DNA from: Balanoglossus misakiensis
Taxonomy: Eukaryota > Hemichordata
NCBI GenBank assembly: GCA_040954595.2
Contig: CM082581.2
Span: 11,594,001-11,658,000 of the forward strand
DNA length: 64,000 bases
Reading direction: 5' to 3'
The notes under the pieces were generated by a model, which had not been told where the DNA came from, made no database searches, and saw only the letters and a program-made list of their open reading frames with translations. The position numbers and the translations under genes were made by a program. Position 1 is the stretch's first letter; every line of letters begins with the position of its first letter. This document shows, piece after piece, positions 37,090-47,617 of the stretch.

Positions 37090-38365
37090 AGATAGTGAAT
37101 ATTTATAGTCTGATTTGAAAATTTGAAATCTGTCCTTGCAATCTTATATCTAAACATTAATGAGCATGAACATGTATCAATATATGTTTATTAAATACAC
37201 AATGAACATTACAAATGTGTTCTTATTGGCTATGCCTCCATAACAACACAATCACAGAGCTTTAAGTTCCAGCACTGGTAATAACGCCATCAATGGCACT
37301 ATCAGAATTTACCAGATCCTTTGTTGGGCTTGTGAGCCTAAGTAAAAGTTGACGTGAAGCCATATTCCATTTTTTTTATAAGACAGTTACATTAATTATG
37401 CAAGTAACATCGTCGTACTTGGAAACAGGCTTACTAATTATAGACACTGACGTAATCCCAACACGTCAGAAGCCCTATTTTAATAACGATTTATCGGAGC
37501 CAATCAATGACCCCGGCGGTTAAATTCAAATCATCATACGGCAAACTGATTTGTATGGCCGACTCACACAAGTTATATATCAATCCGCAACACGGTACTT
37601 TTTTGTAATATGGACAAAAAAAGGGAGAAAACATATAGCCTGACATGTTTTGATTATTATGCTAGTTATTCTTACCACACATCTTCATAAGCTTGTGCAA
37701 TTTTGTTTGAAACAGTGCGTACCATTAAGAACTACAATGTTATGGTGCATTGACACAAGTCGTGCTGAGGCCCAAATTTGTGTCAGTTGCAAGTGAGCGC
37801 GCCTTTGTACATTCGCGTCAATTTTTAAGTTGTACATCTTTTCGTTTTATGGGAGATTTCAGTTTCCTATGGGACAAATTGTAAGACGATCGTTGTCAAA
37901 CATAAGTTAGGGACAAGTTAGAAACTGGATTTTATACATCAGGTGAGTTTTTCATAAGCTTTTCCGTCAATGTTACAGTGATCAACACATGTGTCTGAAA
38001 TGCAACCAACGGCGCAGTGGGATTGAAATCGACACAAAAACTCAGAGAAAGTTTATAATTCATGATTATGCCCAAAGTTTAAGATAATCGGCAAATTTAA
38101 TCGCTGTCGGTATAAGGTTCCTTTCAATACGAATGATTTTCTGACGAAAGGAGTTTTATTAAATGTAACAAAATTTAAATGTCGCGGAATGAAAACAGTT
38201 GATTCCGCTATTATTGCGTAGATGTACAGCAAATATAATTACCATAGGTGAATTAATAGATTTTGCCTACACTGTAGAATCACATCATATTCAGTATTAT
38301 AAATAGACGATCCCTTTTTCACCCACAGATTATATGAACTTAGGTATAAGAATAGGAACATAATC
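37090..38365 (+). promoter_or_regulatory. FIGNL1-Ki-67 gap with Ki-67 promoter and leader
   Basis: FIGNL1 may be polyadenylated at ATTAAA near 37190. A donor (CATCAG then GTGAGT at 37943) and an acceptor (CCCACAG ending 38328) indicate a non-coding Ki-67 first exon ending at 37942 and a coding exon beginning at 38329. Upstream, at 37499-37530, a CCAAT box sits about 25 bases before GGCGG and TTCAAA (TTTGAA on the other strand). This resembles a CCAAT plus CDE/CHR module of G2/M genes. The regulatory reading is inference. Confidence 0.4.
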
Positions 38366-41300
38366 ATGCCGCTGTATGGAAATATTGTTGTAATAAAACG
38401 TAATGGAAGTGATGGAGCCCGTTTTCCACTCACAAACACTGAATGTCTTCTTGGAAGGTAAGACTAAGAGAAGTGTATTCCACAACTCGGTTTTTACAAG
38501 CATTCATTTTGATAGCTTGATTTATTTGTTTTGAAAAAAATACCCCCCCCCCATTAAAAAACAACAATATTGAAATAAGTGATTGAATTTGTGATTCTTT
38601 TTGTCTCCGTAGGAACAATGACTGTGATATTCGCATTCAGCTGCCCAATGTATCCAAAGAACATTGTAAGATAGAAATTAATCAAAATGATGAGGTAAGT
38701 TAATTGCTGTGATGATAATTATGCCAGTCAAATAACAAGGATGACTTTCAGGGTATTTGGTGGCCATACTAAGGATTGCATTCCCAACAAATTCAGCAAA
38801 GTTTATGTTCTTTTGTTTCTGTAGGTTTTCCTGACAAATTTAAGCCAGGTTAATCCAACGCTACTCAACAAGAAGCCAATTAACAATCAGGATCAGATCA
38901 AGCACATGGATGTCTTCACCATCATTGATAGGTCCTTCAGGTGAGGTCAAAGTTCAATCTGATCTGGTGATTTCATGTGAAGATCATTGTCTCATGGATT
39001 TTAGATATTATTTAGCTCGGATGTTCGGACATGCTAATATTGTACTGATATACATATATCTCTGTGTGTATGTCTGTCTGTCTTTGAGTGTTCAATAAAT
39101 TATTGTCAACTAATTTGATCTATTCAGATTTGAGTTCCCCGCTGGATCCAAGCACCGTATGACACCCAAGAAGATGACACCGGCCAAGAAACCCATGCTG
39201 AGCTCCAATGCCTCAGCTTCACCCATTGCGCCGCCGTCGAAAACACCATCCAAGATGCCGATGGTTGACCCAATCGTGACTCCGCCAATGCCGATTGAAG
39301 GAGGCAGTAAAACTAAGAAGACGCCTAAAAGTGCTAACAAAACTCCCAAAAATAATACTCCTAAGCAAGGTAAATTTACAAATGTTTTCATGGTTCATCT
39401 GGCTATTGATGGTTATTGGTGACTGGGTTTTGAAACTTTCTGCAAAGTTCAAAGTTGACCTGCTGAACATTTCTGAATGAGCCCTACTTACCAACAATGT
39501 TTCTATTTTTACTATTCTTAGTATCAGCTGATAAGATCCCGAAGGCAAGCCAGCTGTCTAACACTGCTCCTCCACCAGCACAGGCATCTGCAAAGCCTAG
39601 CGAACCAGCTAACCTCTCTGCCACATTGAAAAATTCAACACCGTCTTCAAAGCAAGTTGAAGAAAGCCAAGCACGGCCAAATAAGACAACCCCAGCTAAA
39701 GCAAAGACTCCCAAATCAGCCAAGAAAGCAACCCCAGCTAAAGCCAGGACACCAGAGCCAGCAAAAACAGATGCAGCAACACCAGAGCCTGCAAAGAAAG
39801 TGGCAACCCCAGCCAAAGCCAAGAGCCCTGAGTCGGCCAAAAAGTCAGCCACCCCAGCCAAGGCAAAAACACCAGAGTTGGCCAAGAAAGCAACCCCGGC
39901 CAAGAAGAGCCCAGAAGCCTCCAAAGCAAAAACACCAGAAAATAAGAAATCCACCCCGGCCAAGTCTACTCCTGAATCCTCCAAGAAAATTACACCAAGT
40001 AAGGAGAAGACACCAAAACAAAGTCCCAACAAAAGGCTCAGTGGTTCTACCAAGAAAGGAAGTGCAAAGGTGAGAATTTTTTTACTTAAAAGTTAATTTG
40101 GTTAGTGCATTTGTACCTGCTCTCCCCAACATACATTCAACATCAAACACTCATGGTGGTGTTCTTGAATAACACAAAACGTGTCACTGTCATTTTATCA
40201 GCAGGGAATGCCGTTTGGAAGTCCGCGCCAACCATCCAACACTCCCTTGAAGAGTACCATCAATCTCCTGCGCAGACGCTCGGCTCCAGTCAAGGAGGTT
40301 GATGAAGATGCTCTGTCACCAAGAGTGGTGAAAGTGTCACCAAAAGCATCACCCAAGAAAGTAGTGTCTCCAAAGGCATCACCCAAGAAAGTGTCTCCTA
40401 AGGCTTCACCCAAAAACAAGAAACAGGACACACCCAAAAGTCAAGGTGAGTGTTGGCAGGACCCCTCCCTCCAACAGTGTAATAAAATGTCAAAATTTAT
40501 TGACAAATGTATACTATTTTACAGTTTTCCAAACTTACCCAGCTTCAAGTGACTTCATTCATGAAAGCCAATAATTTATTAATCAATAATTAATATTTTT
40601 GCATTTTTATCCCTATTTATACAGGCAAAACACCAAAAGACAAGACTCCCTCATCAGGCCAAAAACGCAAGTCAACCACTGCCATTGCTCCAAGTGCAAA
40701 ACGTAAGAGGGTATCTTTTGGACCAAGCCTTAGTCCAGAGCATTTCGACAAACGACTTCCTCCAAATACTCCAATACGTCGTGGCTCCGCCCCATTCAGA
40801 CGCAGATCATCTCCTGTGAAGGCTGCTAAACCTGTGACACCCGCACCCACCAAACGTGGAAGGATGTCTGTCCTGGCAACCCCAGGAACGGCACCAATCA
40901 TAGAAGAGTCTCCCAAGGCCATGACACCGAAGAAATCGCCAAAGGTAAGCCCAAAGCAGTCGCCAAAACAGAGAGCAACACCATCACCTAAATCCAAGGC
41001 CCCCATCAAAGCTGTTGCGACTCCAAAGAAGGCAAGTCCCAAAGCATCATCACCAACTGCCAAAACACCTAGTCCCAAGCAGGCAAAGACACCTGCAAAG
41101 AAAGCAAGCCCTGCCAAGCTGACGCCAAAGAAGAAATCTTCACCAAAGCTGAAATCCAAGACTCCTGTTATGTCAGCCGATGTGAGCTTCACAGGCATGT
41201 CTGAAATGTTCAACACGCCATCACCACAGAAAACCAAGACCACTCAGAAGAAAGTCAGTCCAACAGTGACACCAGACAAGCTATCTGATGTGAGTTTCAC

Positions 41301-44300
41301 TGGTCTCCACGAAATGTTCACAACCCCAGCAGCAGCTAAAACCATCAGAGTCAGCGGTGGTAAAGTTGTCAAACCAACACCAAAGAAGACGCCCAGAAAA
41401 TCACTGCCCAAAACTCCAAAATCAGCCAAGAAGTCACCATCTAAGACTACCACACCAAAATCAGCTAAGAAGTCGCCAGCTAAGCCTACCACACCAAAAT
41501 CTGCTAAGAAGTCGCCAGCTAAGCAGACAACACCAAAATCTGCCAAGAAGTCACCAGCTAAGCAGACGACACCAAAATCTGCTAAGAAGTCCCCAGCTAA
41601 GCCTACCACACCAAAATCTACTAAGAAGTCACCATCTAAGAACACCACACCAAAATCTGCCAAGAAGTCGCCAGCTAAGCCAAATACACCAAAATCTGCC
41701 AAAGCAAAAACTCCCAAAGGGGCCAGTAGTAAGAAATCCCCTGGTGTTAAGAAGCTCTCTACGTCAGTCAAGAAATCTGCTGTGAAGGTAACTATCTTGA
41801 ATATCACATATACTATAGCCAGTGTGTTTTTATATGTATAAGGGATTGTGTACTTAACCATGTAAATATGCAAACAATTTCACTTATACCACTCTTCATG
41901 TAAACATGTTCGCTCACTACCATGGCATCTATATTTTACCTCTAAAAATGCTAACTGATTATCCCCTGCAATTTTCTAGACTCCCAAAGCAACCAAGGGC
42001 AAAACACCCAAGGGAAAGACGCCCAAGAACCGATGGGCTGATATCGTCAAGAAGGGCAAACCAAAGCAACAGGGTGCATTAGTGAAGGTTGCCAAAGTGC
42101 AAGAAATCAAACGTCGAGCTGTTGCTGTTAATAAGTACCTGGAATATCTGAGACGTGGAGCCACCCCAGCAAAGGTAAACATCCAATCAGTCATCATACT
42201 TTCTTGTAGGTTTACACAGGAATTACAATGATATTTGTTGAAACATCTGAGATGGGTCGATGTTATCTTTCAATTTGTTTAAATTGTTGGCTTTGTTTTT
42301 TTACCAAGTCTAAATCCATAAAATTCTGTTGTATCTTTTCAGGCAAGATTGATGTCTGGTGTTAGGACCACAGGTCACGCAGCATCTCCAGCCACCATTG
42401 TCATTGGTAAGACAAAGAAGCGTGCCGTCACTCCACGGCCAGCCAAGCGTCCTCGCAAAGGAAGAAAGACGCCAGCAAAACAGGTTGGGTCTCCAGCACC
42501 AGCTAACGAAAGCTTCACAGGAATGTCTGAAATGTTCATCACCCCATCACCAAAGTCTGCCAAGAAACAAGTCAGAACCCCCAGGTTGGCAAAGAATACA
42601 CCCAGAACCCCTAGGTCTGCAGTGAAAACGCCACGGACCCCTATGACCCCGGTCTCGCCCTCTGAACTTCAGACACCTGAAGGTCCAGGTGAAATGGCTG
42701 TTTCGCCCATGTCGACCCCTGGAACTGCAACTCCTATGAGGATGCTGTCACCACTGAGACCAACAAAGACTCCAGTCAAGGTTAACACCACAGTGCGCAG
42801 CCAGGCAACGCCAAAGAAGACACCAAAATCCAAGCAACACCCCAGAGAGCTGAATGTAGACAAAATGATGTCCCCTCTTGTCCCCATGAAAACACCAACC
42901 AAGATGGCCAAACCAGTCAAGGCTAAACCAACCCCACGAAAGCAGTCTCCAGAAAAAATGTTCTCACCCCTGGTGCCTACCAAAACGCCCACCAAAATGG
43001 CCAGGCCGGTAAAGGCCAAACCAACGCCCAGAAAACAGTCGCCAGGACGGATGGTGTCACCACTGAAGCCAACAAAGACACCGACCAAAACTGCCAAGAT
43101 GGTGAAGGCCCCAGCCACCCCGAAGAGTGTGACCAAGGCAAGTCGTAAGAGCATGGGTCTAACTGGTGTGTCCCGCATCATGAAAACCCCTAAAGCTAAG
43201 AATGGGCCAATGACTGGTGTAACTGGCATTGCTGGCTTGATGAAAACCCCCGAGCAAAAGGGAGAATCTATCAAGAGAAAGTCCATTGCTGGAGACTTGG
43301 GCATTTCTAGAATGATGAAATCTCCCAAGAAGCAGAAGTCCAAACCAGTTGAAGATTTTGTTGGATTGGCTAGGATCATGAAGTCTCCACGCCGCAAAGC
43401 GCAACCTGTGGATGACTTTGCAGGTGTCGCTGAAATGTTGACAAGTCCTAAAGCTAAAACCCCGCAGCCGAAGAAGACTCCAGCCAAGGCAGTGAAGAGA
43501 AAGAGGGACGAACCACTGGTCTCTCCACCAGTCAGCAAGAAAGCCAAGATGCAGGCCACTCCTGCAAAGTCACCAGCGCCGGCTAAGAAAAAAGCTGAGA
43601 CCCCTGCCAGTGCAGGCAAAAAGAAACCAGTGACACCAGTGAAGTCACCCTCACCAGTTAAGTCCAGAAGTGTCAGAGGCAGAGGAAAAGCTGCCAAGAC
43701 ACCGTCAAAAACAAGAGCAACACGGGCCAAGGCTGCAGCTGAACCAACCCCCACTCCTGCTAAGGCAACCAAAGGAAGGGGCAAGGCAGCGACTAAGACA
43801 CCTGTGAAACAAGCAAGTCCCTCACCAGCGCCGAAGAAGAGAGCTACACGTGGCAGAAAGGCTGTACCTGAAAAAGAGACACCAGCCACAGTTGCAACAC
43901 CAGTCAAGGCATCACCTAAACCAACCAGGCGTGCTACACGTGGTAAGAAGGCTGCCCCATCACCTGTCAGATCCAAGACTCCAGAAAAGGCAACAGCAAC
44001 TAAACCAGAGCCAACCCCGGCTAAATCTCGCAGAGGAAAGAAAGAAGTGGTTAATCCAGAGCCACTGCCAACACCTGCAAAGACGACACGTAGAGGAAGG
44101 AAAGCCGCAGTTACACCAGAGGCACAACCAACACCGGCGAAGCCTCGCAGAGGAAGAAAGGCAGCAGTCGCACCAGAGCAAACACCAGCAAAGTCTGGCA
44201 GTGGAAAGAAAGTGGCTGTGACTCCAGAACCAACACCAGCCAAGGCTCGCAGAGGAAGGAAAGTGGCACCAAAGCCACAACCATCTCCAGCTAAAACTAG

Positions 44301-44937
44301 GAGAGGAACGAGAGCCAAACCAAGCACCCCTGCAAAGACAGCACCACAAGTTACTGAAAAGGTTGAAGCCACAGCCAGTAAGACTGCAGCAACACCAGCC
44401 AAGTCCAGACGAGGTACCAGAGCAAAACCTGCTACACCCGTGAAGGTGGCTACTCCGGTTAAAACAACAACAAGGCGTGGCACCAAGCGGAGTGCACCAG
44501 CTGAACCAAAAGATGTTCCGGCTAAGAAGAAGGTTGTGATTCAAACCCCAGTGAAGCCAGAACCAACCCCAAAGAAAACCCGCAGCACTAGAGGTGGCAA
44601 GAAGGCTGCTACGCCTAAGAAGGCTGCCACGCCCAAGAAGGCAGCCACGCCCAAGAAGGCAGCCACACCCAAGAAAGCAGCCACGCCCAAGAAGGCGGCA
44701 GGCACCAAATGTAAGAAGAGAGCTGCTCCAGAGCCTAGTCTGGCATCCCCGTCCCCCAAGAAGACACGCAGTACCAGGTCAAAACGTGCAGCAGAGAGTC
44801 CTAAACCAGCAAAGGCCAAGAAAGAGACCACTTCTGCCAAGAGCAAAACTGCCACTGCAAAGAAAACGGCTGCTCCAGCCAAGAAGGCTGCTTCTCCCGC
44901 ACAGACGAGGAGAACCCTCAGGTCGCGGAGAAACTGA
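38366..44937 (+). CDS. MKI67: Ki-67 homologue (FHA domain, PP1-docking motif, basic repeat arrays)
   Basis: Nine exons join in phase to about 1758 aa: 38366-38457, 38613-38694, 38825-38940, 39128-39369, 39522-40069, 40202-40445, 40625-41787, 41980-42174 and 42343-44937. Residues 1-100 are an FHA domain matching Ki-67 closely (VVIKRNGSDGARFPL, CDIRIQLPNVSKEHCKIEI, TIIDRSFRFE). Near 40699 KRKRVSFGPSLSPEHFDKRL followed by PPNTPIRRG is the PP1-docking module shared by Ki-67 and Repo-Man. Exon 9 opens with TTGHAASPATIVIGK, again a Ki-67 hallmark. The rest is Lys/Pro/Thr-rich, with many SP/TP sites and several repeat arrays, ending in the basic RRTLRSRRN. In vertebrates Ki-67 coats mitotic chromosomes and recruits PP1. 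The exon 6 acceptor is a tandem CAGCAG. The long classical Ki-67 repeats are absent. Confidence 0.9.
41400..41710 (+). repeat. Coding tandem array of TPKSAKKSPAKPT units in Ki-67
   Basis: About eight 12-13-residue units of the form TPKSAKKSP(A/S)K(P/Q/N)T follow each other in exon 7. Each carries SP and TP phosphorylation-type sites. Units are close to identical in DNA, which suggests recent expansion. Confidence 0.85.
42730..43130 (+). repeat. Coding array of roughly 36-residue units in Ki-67
   Basis: Four units carry the pattern SPLxPxKTPTKxxxxVKAxxTP followed by a PRKQSP-like linker. They are rich in proline-directed Ser/Thr sites and lysine. Confidence 0.75.
44000..44700 (+). repeat. Coding arrays: RRGRK-type repeats, then TPKKAA repeats, in Ki-67
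   Basis: From about 44000 to 44330, six to eight units of about 20 residues have the form PTPAKxRRGRKxAVxPE; the RGRK core resembles a degenerate AT-hook. From about 44605 to 44700, five perfect or near-perfect TPKKAA units follow, resembling a histone H1 tail. Confidence 0.75.
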
Positions 44938-45486
44938 AGTGGCCCTTGCTCCAGAGTGCATAGACTGTTTTCAAACTTTTTGGGACCATTATCTGTGCTT
45001 TTGTACGATTTTAAATTATGAGAGAAAAATTGCAAATAACTGGAGTGTGGAATTGCCCTCCTAGATAGCAAACTTTGTCTTTTTAAATGAAAACATCCAG
45101 ATGCATTTTACAGGTACCGACATTTTAGAAGCATTTTGATTTTAAATTGGCAAGATTTGACAAGGTTTCATTGTATTTTTTGTAGCGCTAGTGAGTCTTT
45201 AAATTAGTGGAAAATAATGTACAGTTTTGTCTTCTCTTTTTAATTGAATTTTAGTTTGTTTTTTTTCGTATGTTTCGTAATGTGTAAATGATATTCTCCA
45301 TGCAATTTGGAAATTGAAACCAGTACACATATTTATCTATTTCCTGTCTTCTCTCATTCCATGCACGTTGTGTGTGCTTTTCTCAAACCATCATCTTTCA
45401 CCATTGTGGTAAACTTTTATCCTTCCAACATTCTTCATACATACATGTTTAACTCAGTGCATTTTTATGTCACCATAATGCTTTTA
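44938..45486 (+). other. Ki-67 3' UTR region
   Basis: AT-rich non-coding DNA follows the Ki-67 stop codon up to the MITE. I see no gene and no canonical AATAAA in the first 300 bases. Confidence 0.4.
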
Positions 45487-46102
45487 CCGTAGTTTGCCGG
45501 GTAAGAGCCCCGGGTGCTGGGCCAACAGATTAGCGAAAAAACAGGGGGGGGCTTTAGCCCGGATATGGCCTCGAGATTTATGCAAATGAGGGATGGCCAC
45601 CTCGACTTTTATGCACATTTTTGAGTGGTTCATTCTCCGAGTCCAAGTCGGGATCTTCCAATGTTGGGTGTTTCGCGTCGAGGACGGACTGAAGCAGCTC
45701 CACGCGGCCGCTTTGGAAAGCTCCCCGGTGACCTCACACGCGGCAGCGCGTCCATCTACGTGATCGTTGAATTCGAGGCACGGTCCCGAGGGACCTGTCT
45801 GAGGTCATGTTTTCTAGAGCGGCTATATATAACTCAGCGTGGCCAGTCGGCCGCGGTGGGTACGATAATCAGCGCGAAAGTAAATCATCATACATTTTTT
45901 TTTTCACTTTTAGTGACTTTGGGGATGAAAATCCGCCTTTTTTGCATTGCACTTTATTAAATTTCCAAGAATTTAATGGATATTCGGCCGGGGGGGGGGG
46001 GGGGGGGGGCTTTAGACCGGATATGGCCTCGATCTACAAATGGGCCCTAAAACCAGGGGGGGGCGTTTGTCCGAGCAGGGGCTCTTACCCGGCAAACTAC
46101 GG
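45487..46102. mobile_element. 616-bp MITE with 25-bp perfect terminal inverted repeats and TA flanks
   Basis: The left end (CCGTAGTTTGCCGGGTAAGA, continuing GCCCC) and the right end are perfect reverse complements over 25 bases, or 27 with the TA at each border (45485-45486 and 46103-46104). A TA target duplication is typical of Tc1/mariner-like non-autonomous elements. Inside, CTTTAGxCCGGATATGGCCTCGA occurs twice (near 45552 and 46010), and a run of 20 G lies at 45990-46009. No transposase is encoded; the open frames inside have no recognisable domain. It is much more GC-rich than its surroundings. Confidence 0.85.
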
Positions 46103-46104
46103 TA

Positions 46105-47617
46105 GATGTGTTCCACATACAAGTAACAGCCATTTTTTTACGTGCACATAAAATATATATTTCTAGTTGTGTGAATGTGGTTTAAAGTCGTTGTGACATT
46201 TCGTCTAATAGAAACAAAAACATTCCAGCACGATAGGTACTTTATGGATGGAAAAAATCTAGATTTTTAGATTTGAATGTTGAGTATTTTTGCAATCATA
46301 TATAGCCGACAATTTATTTTTAGATCAATTAGGTCATATTGACTTTTAAGATGACATGAACTTATGACCTTAGTGTGTGGTGGCCAATATATACTCCAAC
46401 TGCCTGTGATTGTGAGCATCTAGGCTTTTAGATTATTTTGGTGTCCATTTCACTTAACATCTTGAGGAAAAGCCTGTATGCAGTGCAACATCTTTAGAGA
46501 TATGTTTTGTAATTGCGATTGAGCTAATACACTGCCTTATATATAATCACCAAACATTGTCATCATTGTCATTACTCAACCAACAGGCAAAGGTACATGA
46601 ACGCCTTGTACATCTGGCATCAATACTTGATGCCAGATGCTGACCTGTTGATCATGTGATCTGAAAGGTCATTGACACATTCATGTCATGAAATGAAGCA
46701 CAGAAGACCAAGACAACACAACAAATTTATATGCTAATATAAAGTTACTTTTAATAATATTCCTGGGTTTGTAGACAAAATGGATACGTATTGACTATTG
46801 GTTCAGCAAGGCAAAATATACAGAAATCTGTGGCACCCCGGGGACAGATTAAAAAAAGGTAGTTCTCCAAACCTATATATTCTTTGCTACATAAAGCATG
46901 AAAACTGGGTGTTGACATTGTTTTCATGAAAATCACTATCTTAGGTTTGGAGACACAAATTAACCAAACTTATCAGTATTCAACACAACTGTTTTTTTTA
47001 TTAAAAACCTAGTGTAAGTGTCCTAATTATTGTTCCATGTCCAAAATGACATGGCTACAGATTATTATCCCGTATGACCAAACCCAGAATTCATCCCATT
47101 GTACTTAAATGACCACATTGTTAATGCAATGAGGATTGAAACATGCTGACTTATCACAAATTATGCAGTTCTGTCCAAGCCAGATAACAGTTTACAAACA
47201 GATACGTCTAATTTGGGACACTGCACTAAAACGGTGGAAGTGTTGAAATGTAGACTGAGGCAGTGTCATCACCTGAATAAATAGATAAAATGAAACCTAC
47301 AATATTTGGTCTGATGATAAAATTCTCAGATGCAACATACTTGATTAGTAAACCTGACTGATTGCCTGCAGTATGGTCTCTGAAATGTTCTATGTGTACA
47401 TGAAAGATTCTGGTAACAGAAGCCCCTGCCATGTGACCTGACTACAGTCAAAATGATCGGATATGTATACGACTTAAAATGCAAACTATCGATATTGCAA
47501 ACCAGTCCACTTGTGTCCATATTCAAAAATGTACATTTCAGTAAAAAATCATGATTGGCAGTCAATGAAAGTGTAATTCTGATCCACAGACTGAAGATCA
47601 AAACACCTCTTTGACTG
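46105..47617. other. Intergenic and WDR91 3' region
   Basis: No coding gene is supported. A perfect 13-bp stem hairpin lies at 46611-46639 (CATCTGGCATCAA, TAC, then the reverse complement). The WDR91 3' UTR probably occupies the right part. Confidence 0.4.

Noticed and set aside
42669-44486. 605-codon open frame antisense to Ki-67
   Set aside because: The repetitive Lys/Pro/Thr codons on plus produce a stop-free Gly/Leu/Val-rich antisense frame. The plus frame carries clear Ki-67 motifs, so this is a shadow.
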